NCBI GenBank assembly: GCA_946807835.1 | Contig: OX327684.1 | Location: 10,688,501-10,752,500, forward strand | Source: Ailanthus altissimus | Lineage: Eukaryota > Streptophyta > Magnoliopsida > Sapindales > Simaroubaceae | Direction: 5' to 3' | DNA length: 64,000 nt | Shown here: positions 35,500-47,637 of the stretch, piece after piece | Numbering within the stretch: position 1 is the stretch's first letter | How the letters are laid out: every line of letters starts with the position of its first letter | Made by a program: the position numbers and the translations under genes | The notes under the pieces: generated by a model | The model's input: the letters and a program-made list of their open reading frames with translations, nothing else | Database searches by the model: none | What the model was told of the DNA's origin: nothing

Positions 35500-35709
35500 G
35501 AAGTATAATTTATTTTGGTATCATTTATATTACGTATTAACTTATTTATATATATATATATTTATTTATATAGCAAATTTCAGCACATTAAAATTAATCT
35601 TTCACAATTGGAAACTAACAATAGGTACATATAATATAACATGTTAAATATTGAAATCACATATAAGATTCAAATTTAAATTGTAAAAATAAGATGACAG
35701 TAGAAAATA

Positions 35710-38700
35710 TTAATTGCTACACAACGCAACAGGATTTCGACACGTACGATTATGTCCATGCTGTTTACATCGACTGTACACATTCCTTGTCGGTTTTTCC
35801 CCTTGTGATAGAATCCGTCTGGTCCTACGCCTCTTTGATTGTTGACGTACGATGGAAGGTTGGATGTTGGAATCTCTTAACTTATCAGGAACAATCCAAT
35901 CTAACTTATGACCAATCGAATTTACTGATTCGCTATATACACATAATAAGCTCTCGAACGTGTAATAGGCTGAACACAAATTTTGATAATTTAAATTAGT
36001 TTGCTTGCATACCGTGAGAGCATGACCATAAGGTAGCTGACGAAACTCAAACTTTCGACAGCTACATGGCTTATGGACAATGTCCACTATTCTATTTTGA
36101 AGTCCAGCATTGACAACAAACCATGCATTATTTACAAGATGAATTGTCATGCTGATAAGGCGTAATTGTATAAACTATTTTATCTTCCTAACTTGATATT
36201 TGTTCAATTTATCTCAATAATTGGGCTATTTATGCGTATTAATGTTGTTTTATAGGTTGAAGCATTATCGGAGCAAAAATACCGGAAAACGGACGCAAAT
36301 TGGAGCATTAGAGATAAAAATACGAATGGAGGCACTGTTGCTACAGTGGCACTGTGCTACAGTACCACTGTTTGCTACAGTGCAGCGCCGCAGCACTGGA
36401 TTTCAGCGCCGCGGCGCCGATTGCAGAAAGTGAGCGCCGCAGCGCCAAATCGCGGCGCTGGGACCTGGACAACAAATTGTGACAGGTTCCTGAAAATCAG
36501 GAAACCCAAAAGTAGCCCAAAATGCGCCCTAATTCCGTGCTCTTACCTATTTATTTGCTCAAAACTTACATTTTGAGAGAGGACTCCAGCTGGGACAGCA
36601 GCTGGAAACACAAAGAAACATCTAACTTCTAAGTTTGGAGAAATCAAAGAGGAGGGAAGCAAGCTTCAACAACAAAGGCATTTGACAGGGATGTCTTCTT
36701 TGCTTTGATTCTTTACTTGTTGTAAGATGTTTAGTTTACATGTATTGATGGAATTAGCTTCAAGATTGTGTAGTTTAATGATGAGCTAATTTCGTTCATC
36801 TAGGATTACATCCTTGAACTCATTATGTGATTGATTTTAGTTCTCTCTTTTATGGTATTAATTCAGCTTTTGATATATTCATTGTGCTTGTGCTTAATGC
36901 TATTTGATTACTTGGCCAGTGGTTAAATTGATCTAGAAATGCTTAAATAAACTTGACAAAGGCATTTAGGTATTTAGTCTTAAGCATATTGATGCATGAT
37001 CATAGTGTAGTACACTTGAGTTTCATATGAGATAGACATATACTCATAAGGCATGTATGGCTCATAAAACTTGTGCTTAATGAATTTTGTTCAATTTATT
37101 TATCATAGACATATAGATATTTGATTGGATGGAATAGATTCACTTGACCTGCAAAAGAGGCTTGAGATGTGTTGAGTGTTTTGGTCAATATATCAAGTTG
37201 AGAACCAATAAACATCAAAGAGATTCTGCTGAATTTATTTGCATAATGGGGGATAGTTTGTAATCCTAGGATTTCTCATATTGAATATAATTTGTTGGTA
37301 ATTTAGTTTATCACTTAGCATAATTAAGTTGTTCTTTTACTTGAGTAGTTTAATCATCATACATTAAATTATTTTCTGGATAATAGTAGAAAGACACCAT
37401 TTCGGTACTTAAACTAGAAAAGATAAATCATTCTCTGTGGGATCGACACTCTACTTATCATATATTACTTGTTGCGACAACGTGCACTTGCGCTAATTTG
37501 TGTTATAGAAATCACACAACACATGCGACTAGACTTATCATTATGTTTCAAAACCTTATTATGCACCCAACTCGTTAGGCCGGATGTCATAACTTTTGCT
37601 GTCTCCCTTTACTAACGAAACTAGTTTTGCATTATCTCCCAAATCCACTCAACTAAGGCGGTGATAGTAAGCTTACGTGCTTCTTTTGCAACTACATTTA
37701 TGCTCTCTGCAATGTTGGTAGTCATAATATCATATCTTCTAAAAGCTTCGATTGATCTCACCCATTTCAAAAAATCGACGTCTTTCAAGTACTTTACAGC
37801 CTCGGGTTTCATCTCTCACATCTTATTCATTTGCTCTTGAAAGTCCGCAATGCCATATGCCTTTGTAGTAATAAAATAAAAAGCCATAAAATTTCCTTTC
37901 TTACTATTTTCCAAAGGTATCTTATATATTCTAATCAAATTTCACTTCAAGTGGTAAATACAGATCCCATGATAGGCATTGGGAAACACCTATCGAATAG
38001 CCTTCTAAATATTTGTCTGTCGATCGGAGACGAAACCAATATCATCAATGTCACCATTAACACCATGGAGTTTGGCCATAAACCGTGTCCAAGAAGAATC
38101 ATTCTCTAAATCAACAATCCCCATGCTAAAGAAAATATTTGATTGTTTCCATCTTTGCATATAGCCACAAACATTATTCCTAGATACAGACCTTTTAAAA
38201 ATGTTCCATTAACTGCAATAACTAGTTTGATGGATGACTGAAATCCCTTGATCCATAGATCCAATGCTAAAACAAATATTTAAAATTATTGCAATCATCT
38301 ATCATATGAGTAACCGTACCTGGGTTTTGTTGTTCTAACACGTAGCAGTATGTTGGGACTAATCTAAACGAAGCCTTTGGAGAGCCACCTATCAACCTGT
38401 ATGCGTGCTCCTTAGATTGCCTGGCAGTGGAATACGTTATCTGAAGTCCAAACTTTTCTCGTATATCGGCTTGCATCTCTTTAGGTGTGTAAAATCTACT
38501 GACTGATGCAAACTTATTTTTGATATAATTGCCAATAATCTGACTCTTCGCTTGCTGGTGACCATACGTAATCAATATAGGTGACATGTGTGAACCTCAT
38601 CAATCCTACGCATAATGAAATGTTGCCTCGCCTCCGTTGACACTGCATGTACTCGGTATTTACATCTCTCATCATCGCATTTTGCCTCAAATCAATCTCT

Positions 38701-39230
38701 AATAGACATTGACACTTTAAAACTCTAATTACCTTTCAATGCCAACATGCTAATAGCCTCATAAAGTTCATGTTTGCTATCATACAACCTTCTAACAAAC
38801 ATATCCCTAATTCTGGAACAAGATATCTTATTTGATACCACCGAATTCGATAGTGGTATTAGAGGAAGAAACTTAGAAGGGTTTTCTACTTCAACTTCAT
38901 TTCCTCTTCTAGTTGAAGCATATGCCTGTGCATCCTCATTAAGGGATGTATTCGAAACAAAACAATGCTCGTCATCCTGAACTTCATCCAGTCCTTCATC
39001 TTCTTCCACATCATCAGTAATTTTAATACCATCGACGTCATTCTCTATTTCATTATCGAAGTGAGTATATGTTGGGTCTTTATTAAACATAGGCAGAAAA
39101 TAATCATGATAGTCACTGATGGTATTTGTGAAATGCACAAAAGTTAGCATTGTTGGAGCTGTGCACGGTGGTTGATTTTGAATGGGCATCTGAGGATTTT
39201 CTTCACATGTAGGAGCTCTAGGTTCCAATG
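35710..39230 (-). pseudogene. MuDR-type (MULE) transposase, split by a solo LTR
   Basis: Minus strand. The acidic N-terminal region and start of the MuDR domain (38725-39228) end '...YDSKHELYEAISMLALKGN'. Next comes 'REKFGLQITYSTARQSKEHA' and 'EQQNPGTVTHMIDD' (38267-38587). The DDE region follows (37813-38266, with stops; 'VFPNAYHGICIYHLK'), then 'RRYDIMTTNIAESINVVAKE' (37621-37812). The solo LTR 36153-37521 interrupts here. Last is a SWIM zinc finger, CSC...PYGHALTVC, and a C-terminal CX2H-type knuckle (35710-36150). Domain order and spacing are those of MULE transposases. At least four breaks, so it is non-autonomous. Confidence 0.82.
36153..37521 (+). mobile_element. Athila-type solo LTR with target duplication CATGC
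   Basis: A 1,369-bp LTR, starting TGATAAGGCG and ending CACACAACA, flanked by perfect CATGC at 36148-36152 and 37522-37526. It is closely related to the LTR blocks of the 47.6-61.2 kb element (shared 'ggagcattagagataaaaat', 'gcaggagctgggac'-type and 'gtgggatcgacactc' segments). A GC-rich island of GCGCCGCAGC words sits at 36372-36470. It splits the MULE transposase just before its SWIM finger. ORFs 36221-36433 and 36346-36576 are translations of the island. Confidence 0.93.
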
Positions 39231-39591
39231 TTACACATATAGGACATAATGATCTTCTATTGATCCCCTTAAAAAATAGAATATTGTTGTCGTCTCTAAT
39301 CTCAATTAGTCTTAACTTATATCCATAGAAAATTTTATTAACACCCTATGCTCTGCATTATCAACTCCTTGTACAAAACACAACTTATTTAATAACTCTT
39401 CATAATTGACATTTTTTGGAACCACAATACCCAAGTTACCAAATTCAATATATCTCTCTTCTCCATCACTAAAGCTCTTTCATCTTCATCCGAAGAGTAC
39501 ATAAATTGACTTATATTCTATATCACCTGTAACAAAAGAAAAATTATTAATATAACATTAAATTAATTAATTAAATTAATTCTGTAAATTA

Positions 39592-39760
39592 GTGAGGCCT
39601 GCGCGAGGCCTTGCACACAACTCTGTTATATGCATGCCTATGCGAGCCACGAAACATTATTGTGTGCGGTCATGCGGTAGCTGTGTCGTTCGATGGCCTT
39701 GCGGCGCAAGGCCATCAGGAAAGCTCTCCCCTGCGCCTTACATGCTTGGCGTGAGGATTT
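39592..39760. other. CG-rich subterminal block of the MULE (right)
   Basis: Contains 'gcctgcgcgaggccttgc', 'gcatgcctatgcgagcc', 'gcggtcatgcgg' and 'ccttgcggcgcaaggcc', including short palindromes, inside AT-rich sequence between the transposase 5' end and the terminal repeat. The ORF at 39592-39906 comes from this composition and is not called as a gene. Confidence 0.35.
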
Positions 39761-40185
39761 CTAGTTTTTTCATCGGATTCAACTTTTTTGCGCCATTTTT
39801 CATCTTTTTACGATCGTTTTCAACCAAATCTACTTATTCTCAACTCATACTATCCAAATCTACTATTTATTTCTTATTTCTTAGAAAACAAAACAACATA
39901 AAATAATAAAGAAGTTAAAAATGTACCTTTCTCTAAATTTCACCTCTCTAATACTGTTTTTAGGCTTTAAATATTATAAAATTACAATGCAAATATTTGA
40001 TTTATTGCTTTTGAAGATAACATTTGAGTAGTTTTTTTTAAAAAAATGATGATTTGGGAGAGTGTGAGAGAGTTTAAAAATAATGCAGTCCAAAAACATT
40101 TTTTGTAATTAATAAAATTTAGATTTTAAGTTAATGGTTATAAAACATTTTTATTTCTAAAATAGGTTATTTTGAAACATTTTCT

Positions 40186-40595
40186 AAAAAATTTTCAAAT
40201 TGCTAAATTGGGCAACACATCTCCGTACTCTTGTATTTAACAAATCATATGGGTAAAGGTCGAATGACAATGGATGGAGGATTTATACTCTTGTTTGTCA
40301 GAGCTTGTCAATTCATTCAACTAGAAACCAGAAATTAACAGATCATACGGGGAAAGGTTAAATGACATGGATGGAGGATTTCTTGGCCTTTAAATTTAAC
40401 TAACGAGTAGAATGAGTTCTTCCAATTTGCCCTGGAGTTTTAATTCATATATTTTGCTGTTGAATGACCAATGATCCTCGTCCTTGGAATTATTCTTTTA
40501 TTATTTAGGACTTAATCAATATCAACAACCACGCTTAGTTGACCAACCCAATCCCAATGCCATGTCAATTATTGAACATTTTAATTGGTGCGTTT
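40186..40595. other. Non-coding spacer with a local duplication
   Basis: No gene. A segment of about 45 bp containing 'aaggtcgaatgacaatgg' (about 40238-40285) is repeated with changes about 97 bp further on (about 40337-40381, 'aaaggttaaatgacatgg'). Confidence 0.5.
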
Positions 40596-40934
40596 TGAAT
40601 ATTAATCCATTCAACATTCATAATATTATAAAATACTTAATTATAGATTATCACCATACATAAAATAATGATACAACAATTGAAAAAATAAGTTATTGAA
40701 AACACATTTTTTTAAGCTATTAACATTCGTTTGAGATATTGCCGTTAATTGATCATCACAGTGGATTAAAAGCTAATATTTTTTTTTTATAACCTAAGTT
40801 GATAGTTTTAGTAGCTTTAATGAGACAAATTGTACTATTCTCAAAAGTGAGTTTAGGTTAGATAAGAAGCCTAATTTGTATATACAAAATTAAGGTGCTT
40901 GTCACTCAATTGAGTTTTTACACAAAAGCTACTA

Positions 40935-41209
40935 CAGTCTAATTTAAAAGTGATCACTAATTTATTGAACTAATTAACCAATAGATTAATGTAAGACTAC
41001 ATTCTATGAGACTTAATTAGTTCGATCCTTCTTATTTTGTATAATGAGTTTTTCTAAGCTTCAGTGATTTCAACAATGGGTTGTGGTGGTTGATCTTCAC
41101 ACGGAGCCATATCCATGTCCACTATTCCCAAAGCGAACTCCATATCCGATCTCCATCTCTTATACTTTGACCCATTCAAAATCTCAATTGTAGCGTTATT
41201 TTTGTTCAT
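40935..41209 (-). pseudogene. Truncated copia gag N-terminus
   Basis: Minus strand, ATG at 41207-41209. It reads 'MNKNNATIEILNGSKYKRWR', then 'DMEFALGIVDMD', the conserved start of plant copia gag (family form LxGxNYxxWRxxMEFALGIxDLD). A stop follows after about 50 codons ('VEITEA'), and homology ends as the left LTR begins. Only the first domain survives. Confidence 0.65.
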
Positions 41210-42771
41210 AGATAAAATGCTTATATAAGTATAAGTAATTCAATATATATAAGAATCAATTATATTATCATAACTCCCATTTGGGAAGGTATATAATAAA
41301 CAACTATTCTTTAAGCATGAAGAGCAACAAAATAAAGAAACTTTATAAATCTAAAAGGCCACCCTCTTTAGACAGATCGACTTTTAAACCTACATATTTT
41401 CTTCAACAATAATAAAATAAATAATCCCTTATTCTCTTTGGGAAAATAAATTAATCAAATTATTTATCTCATACAACATTCTCCATACTACTTAAATTAA
41501 TTTACTTAATAACCCCTTTTAGGAAGACGATTGTACTAATTAATCTAAAAAAATTTCCATCAACAAAATAGGAACTCAATAAAAAAAAAATTCTTGCAAA
41601 CTTTGATGATTAAACTACTTTGGTGAAATAACCTCAATAATTTACAAGCAACGCTTCAAAATTAAAAAAGAATTAAATAATATCAACCAACACAATAGTG
41701 CATATTAATGACATATATGCATGTGATTGAAATAAAATAAAGTACGTTACAAAATGTACTTTCAATGATCAACAATTTAATCATAGTTGCATAATTTTAA
41801 ACAACAAATTTGTGATACGATTTTAAACAATATTGTACTTGTTTATGCAACTAAAATAACTAGGAGAGTATACTAGAAAAAAATTCAATCTAGAGAGAGT
41901 GAATATTATTCTCTTATTCAATAAATATTAAAATAATTTATGGTAAGTTTTTTAAAAAAATATTACAAATTTGTTTTTTCTCCTAACTAAAACATATAAA
42001 TGGTAACAATTAGCTAAAAATTATTTTGTCCTTAAAATATAAAATAAATTATTTAGAAAATTAGGAAATGAAAAATGGAGATCAACAAAAAAAAAAGAGT
42101 CGAAATGGGCCTCGGATTAGACCGCACACGCCTATGCCTTGCAAGGCTCAATTGAAGGTCATTTTCAACCTCCAACTGGGTCGGTTGGGTCTACAATTCA
42201 TCTTTCCGACCCAGTTTTGACCGACAACTTAAAACACCATTAGAACATGTATTTTTGGCTAGATTTTTAAGGCTTTTATAGATAACTTCAATTCTAACAT
42301 GTCTAGACCTTTTAGTGTCTAAAATAACAAGAAAAAACATGATAGATTTTAAGAACAAGATTCGTATTTGTACCATTAATGTCCAATTCAATATTTTATG
42401 ATTTCACAACAATTGAGTCAAAATCTTAGATGAGTTTTGATCTCCATGCAACTTCTAATCTTTCCAGAACAATTAATTATACAAAAACACTCTCAATCTT
42501 GCTCAATTTTGAAAAAGAAATTTGGGTCTTTATAAGGTTTATTCTGTTTGTGGCTAAAATTTAAAATTTACAATTCTCATAAATTATACAACCAAATTAA
42601 ACATATAATGCAACAATTTAAAGTTTGAATAAAAACAAATATAAAGCCCTATGTTTTCACGATCAATTAAAAATTAAAACCACATGAAATCATGACATCA
42701 ATATTCAACTGAAAATAATAAAAAATAATTTCTTTTTAATTTTCAATTGTAGATCTTAAATCATGGATATT

Positions 42772-42784
42772 GACTCTGATACCA
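42772..42784 (-). other. Primer-binding site, initiator tRNA-Met type
   Basis: The minus strand reads TGGTATCAGAGTC, 5 nt inside the end of the right-hand repeat at 42790. It supports the copia call for the element at 40596-43070. Confidence 0.75.
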
Positions 42785-43111
42785 CATATTAAATATTAAT
42801 CCAATCAACATCCAAAATATTACAAGATACTTAATTATGGATTAACACTATCCATAAATAAAAGGACACAATAATTGAAATTTTTTTTTACTGAAAACGT
42901 ACTTGTTTGAGTAATTACTATTAATTAATTATAACAGCAAATTAAACACTAGTCTTCCTCTCTACGACCTAAATTAATAGTTTTAGTAGCCCTTAATAAG
43001 AAAGAATGTAGTTAAAAGTGTGTTTAGATTAGAGAGAGGACCTAAGTTTTATATACAAAATTAGAGTTTTTTATTGGGCCCTTCCATAACGGATTTCAAT
43101 AGACTCAAAAG

Positions 43112-43557
43112 CTCAGCTAAGAATAACCATCTAGGTATAGTATACACTGGTCTATGTAAAAGGATTCCGCCGTTAGACTTGCATCGGTGAATTTTAGACC
43201 AGGAACATTTAATTTGAGAATAGACTTGCATAACAACATTTCTTAGCCCCTATTGCAACTCTTACAACTATGTTATTACTAATGTATTCTTAGGTCTTTG
43301 TACCGTCACAGACAAGATTCTAACACTTAGACTTCACTGATTAATATAACATGCTAACTCTTTAGCATTTTCAGTGTTGTTAACTCTTAGCATTGATCTA
43401 ACCTACTTTAGACCAAATCTGAACCCTTTTAGATCATATAATATCTGTAGCATCACAAGCATTGAACCATCGATTTAACAAATAATGAACTGAATAAATA
43501 TTATAAAATAAAATATTCATACAACAATGGGATGGTACGTGAGCACAAATCCCAACA
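43112..43557 (-). mobile_element. Fragment of copia-family C LTR
   Basis: The minus strand starts at 43557 with TGTTGGGATTTGTGC and matches the first about 445 bp of the other family C LTRs, including the 'gctaactctt' repeats and 'gaataaccatctaggtatag'. It breaks off near 43112, where unrelated sequence begins. No target duplication is visible at the broken side. Confidence 0.8.
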
Positions 43558-46500
43558 AACTTGCCCTTTAAAAGAGTTTAGAAAGAAGGGAGAGAGTTTG
43601 GTTTTCTAGAGAGAGAAGATGAATTTCAAATTTTTACCTAAAGTCCCCTGCTTTTTTTGTATTTTAGAGTCTTAACTTGAGCTTGGAGGGTGCCATCTTG
43701 AGAATTCCCTTAAAAGGTGACATGTGAGAAAATACTAGTGCCAAACAGTCCTCATCATGAGGGATATTTTAGAGATTTTCACTTGAAGGGACACGTGAGT
43801 TATTTTAGTCTTATCTGACATCTAGAGTACTAGGTATATACTATTTGGCTGCTTCTGAACCTGTTAGCTCGGAGTTGGTGTGGATTGAGTAGCCTTGAGG
43901 GGCATTGAGGGGTTTTTAACACTATTCCCTTATATTCGGCGGGAACAGTACTGAACTGTTCATATGCTGCAGATAACCTCTGATTGCAGTGTTAATGGCA
44001 TTAGTTGTGGTCTGGGCAATGAGCATTGCTGATGTGACATTCGGTGATTTGCTCCAAGGAAAGTTTCTTATCTCATCTTATCTCCTAGGTCTAACAGCTA
44101 TCTGAGGTGACTCCTAAGTGCTTCTATTGGATCTTGTTGGTAACATGGCGTGTACTTGCTTAGGCAAACGTGGCATTTGTCTATTAGGCCTTTGGAGATT
44201 TTTCTCCTAACCTTATCTTTAGGTCAGATAGTTAGAGTACTCCTCTAATAGGTCAGATGCTAATGGCATGGCAAAACTTGAGTGGTGTTGATGTAGACTA
44301 TCAATAGGCCTATGCTAATATGGCAAGTGCCGGAATTTGGGTGACGTGTTCTTTGTTACCATAATTGAATGGTGACATATGGCATGGCATAAGTCCCTCT
44401 ACATGAGTTTCATAGGACAAGTTATGGAGACCTAAGTGCCTTGAACTGGGCTCAGTCCCACCGAGGCAATCTTCTCTAAGTCAAGTATTTAGGAGACTTA
44501 GGGCTTAAGTGCTGGAATGGGCTCCACTTAGCTAAGCTAAGTGTCATTATTTTTTTTCCCAATAAATACATTGTGTTTAAATTTTAAAGATGGTGTATTT
44601 TATATATATATATATATAGTAATATTATCAATAAGATAAAATAAGACCATCACAAAGAAGAAAAAATACCTTGTCAAAAGAGAAAGATATTTCTAAAATT
44701 TACAAAAGAAAAATAGATACTTCTAATAAATAGTCAAATGTATTTTGTGTATATTATGTAGTATTTAACTCAACAGGAGAGGAAGGAAGATATTTGAAGC
44801 ATTGAAGAAAAGGGATTTTTTTAAATGCAGTGTAAAGTAGAAATAGGATGCTTGAGAAGAAAGGGATTTCGTAATTCAAAAAACACGAGCAAAACCGAGT
44901 ATTGTGCCACAACGGTCGATGGAAATACATAAAATATTTTCATTGGGATTTGAATGGTTAGAAAGATTTGGTATTATTGATATGGGTTAGCTCAAAATGA
45001 TAGGATTTTAACCATGATTAAAAGGCTTGCAAGTCAAAACCTTGAAAAATATGAAGTAGCTAATGAGGTTATTAATGAAGTTGCACGAGGCAGACAAAGA
45101 TTCGTGAGTCAAGGAATGCTCCTCTGCTCTACTCTGCCATTGCCAACTTTCCTCTCTTTGCATCTGTCCTAGCAACCCCACCTTAGCTTCACACATCAAA
45201 TACATTGTTTATTTATTATAACACTTTGAGTTTGACTAGGAAACAAAGAAATTAAAAGCAACGTTAATAGCAATTTTTAGGGCACGTGAACCGAGTGAGA
45301 ACGTGCACCATTATTGCCTTCTGGGATCTTGATCCCCCGATCACTTGTTCTTCACCTCAACTCAAATTCCATTTTTGCTTCTTTCTATTTTCTTTTAAAG
45401 TATAGTTGGGAGTCTTGTGTTATTTTTATTTTTATAAAGTTTTTATTTACCCTTTTTAAGTGTGAGGCTAGCCGTTACTTTACAAAGTTAAGTTGAATTG
45501 ATCCATTCATCTTAATATGATTTAATTTCAAATAGTTTTGAGCTAAAATTACTTGAGTTCACTTGAACTTTTAAAGTCATATGGATACTTCTCATTTCAG
45601 TTTGATTTAAATAAATTCAAATACCATATAGACTTTTCACTTTTCTAATTTAAAAAGCGTAATATTCGTACTTTAATGCACAAAATCTGTACCCTTGAAC
45701 ATCACATTTGTTACTTGTAATATTTCAAATCTCGTATTCCCACGTTGTAAAAATTTTCATTTGCATGTTAAGTTGCAGTTACACATTTAATGAGTTTCCT
45801 ATTACGTGCCCCATTTGTTTTGTTTAAATTTTGGGGGGGTGTGAGAACTGAAAAGGATAGTTTTGAATTGGGGTTGCCTTTTTTTTTTTTTAACGGTAGT
45901 AAAGATGGCTCATGTTTTATGACAACAAAACGAGATTTTATTAAGTGGAATGAGATAAATGTTATGACATGAGATAAAAAAAAGCGTTGAATATGATAGA
46001 GCAAGTCATAAGAGAACGAGAACTCGATCGTTGCAAGAGGACTCTCAAAGAATTAGAGCTAAGCTGTGTTTCATTTTAACGAACGAGATCCAAGAAAATT
46101 CATAAATACTTATTCACAAGTCAACACAGGAAGATATATCAGATTTCCGACAATTGGGAATTGGAAATCTTCAACATGAAAAAACTCCCTTCAGTGTTTT
46201 GTTATAAAAAAAAAATTCATCTACTTTTGCCATTGATATTTGATATCAATGAAACCAAATTGCATTGAAACAGACATTGAACATGGAATATCGAACCCAA
46301 CTAGCTGGTGCTTCTTCTTCTTTATCTAAGTCAACTCACCATCACCATCACAATTGTCGACACTATAAAACGTGTAATACGTTTGTTTTTCTGAAGATGT
46401 AAAAATAAAATGGTTACGGATTTCAAAGGCATCCGATGTAATGAGATTGTATAGGAATACTATTTGAGGTTGTAATGTAAAACATATTGAACAAATTTAT

Positions 46501-47499
46501 CAACCTTGATCGGTATGAGTACTATCTTTCAAGGATGAACCTATTCAATGAAGAATATATTGAACGAATTTACAAGGCAGAGGAAAGCCACTGTGTAGTC
46601 TCATAAAGTCTCGTATGAAACTTAAGCTCTATTTTTTTTTTTTTTTGTGCTTCTATTTTAACTTTTAAAACACGCCAACGAAAGTGTTCAATAATACATT
46701 AACTACGAGTTCAACTCAAAATTTTAGGGTGCCTCCTATTTAACTTTAAAATGTTGGAAATTTTTTGTTACATGTAGGTTAATATTACTTGAGTTTTTTA
46801 TTTTATAAAATGGGTTAATGAGTAGTTGATTAATTCATTAATCTAATAAATTAGTGATTATTTTTAATTAGGTTGTAGCAGCTTTTCTATAAAAACTAGT
46901 TGAGTGACAAAAAAATTTACTTTTTTTTTTTATTTTGCATAAAAAATGTCAAATTAGAAAGTATACTCTTAATTTCATTAATGACCCTTGAAGTTTGATT
47001 ATTGAATTTTGATTGCTCACGAATGAATGCTTGCAACGTATCCTCAAGAGTTTTTATATTTGATGAGTGATATAGAAGATGATTTGAAGGCTTTTGATGA
47101 GTTGTATTTGAGTATTGTTATCATTATGTATTTTGAGAAAGTTAATGAAAAACTTAAGTCTCATTTAGTAATTAGTACAAATTTCTTTTGTCTTTTTACT
47201 CAAAATACGTGAGTTGATACTTTTGAGATATTGGATTGAAAATTAGCAAAGATTTTTTATACCAAAATAAAAAAGATCATAATACATAAATAAAAGCAAA
47301 TAAAAAAGAATAAAACTTTTAATTACATGGGGTGTATCACAACCACCATAGCATTTGTTAATCAAACTTTTCTCCAACGTTTTGCAAGTGCTCAAATAAG
47401 CTATAAATTCTTTGATTTTTTTGTATGAATTTTTAGATTGACGATTAATAAAATAATAATAAATGAGACAAACTTATGTTTAAATTTTTTTTCTTCCTT
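43558..47499. other. Unclassified AT-rich region without a gene
   Basis: About 3.9 kb with no recognisable coding sequence. It holds a (TA)n tract near 44601-44618 and poly-T runs at 45880-45892 and 46631-46646. A stretch at about 46780-46920 is an inverted, diverged copy of the region beside the small copia relic (about 40895-41020), with 'aaattagtgat' and 'actagttgagtgac' in common. The ORFs here (45008-45205 -, 45314-45496 +, 45768-46004 -, 47027-47212 +) show no family features. Confidence 0.4.
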
Positions 47500-47607
47500 T
47501 CTTAATTTTGTAATAAAAAAAAAAATTAGTATAAGTTAGACGTATAATCTTTCTGTCATGATATTTTAGATGTGCGGGCATATAGTTTATTACCATCAAA
47601 TTTCCTA
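47500..47607 (-). mobile_element. Distal piece of a copia-family C LTR split by the Athila composite
   Basis: On the minus strand 'gaaatttgatggtaataa...gacagaaagattatacg' aligns with 'gagatttgacggtaatga...gacggaaggattatacg' of the LTR at 20190 onward. It continues, across the insertion at 47608-61161, the LTR piece at 61162-62093. Confidence 0.6.
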
Positions 47608-47637
47608 GTGATTGTTGTGTGATTTTTATAACACAAA

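Larger units (their letters stand above)
31181..40185. mobile_element. Mutator-like element (MULE) carrying an Ulp1/DUF1985 gene
   Basis: About 9 kb. The left end, GGGAAATGTCCCAAAATAACC (31181 on), matches the right end read inward on the minus strand, AGAAAATGTTTCAAAATAACC (40185 down). Similarity continues loosely for about 100-130 bp. Flanks give an imperfect 9-bp duplication, AACAAATTT (31172-31180) and AAAAAATTT (40186-40194). The inside holds an Ulp1-like pseudogene (+) and a MuDR-type transposase pseudogene (-), convergently arranged, and an Athila-type solo LTR (36153-37521). MULEs that carry ULP-like genes are known in plants (Kaonashi in Arabidopsis, CUMULE in melon). The exact ends are less certain than the identity. 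Confidence 0.72.
40596..43070 (-). mobile_element. Small decayed copia-like element with short LTRs
   Basis: Two direct repeats of about 280-300 bp (40596 to about 40895 and 42790 to about 43070) share 'aatattaatcca', 'atacttaattat', 'atagttttagtagc' and 'tatatacaaaatta'. Next to the right-hand copy the minus strand reads TGGTATCAGAGTC (42772-42784), an initiator tRNA-Met primer site, so the element runs on the minus strand with its 5' LTR on the right. The interior is only about 1.9 kb: a 1.5-kb leader and a short gag start. No pol is present. Outer borders and target duplication were not resolved. Confidence 0.6.

Noticed and set aside
39592..39906. Small plus-strand protein near the MULE right end
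   Set aside because: Composition-driven ORF over a CG-rich block, no homology features, no splice or promoter context.
31164..40199. Perfect 9-bp ATTTTCAAA as the MULE target duplication
   Set aside because: It would leave ends that do not align well (a 3-nt offset in the terminal repeat); the imperfect 9-mer next to the aligned ends was preferred, with low certainty.
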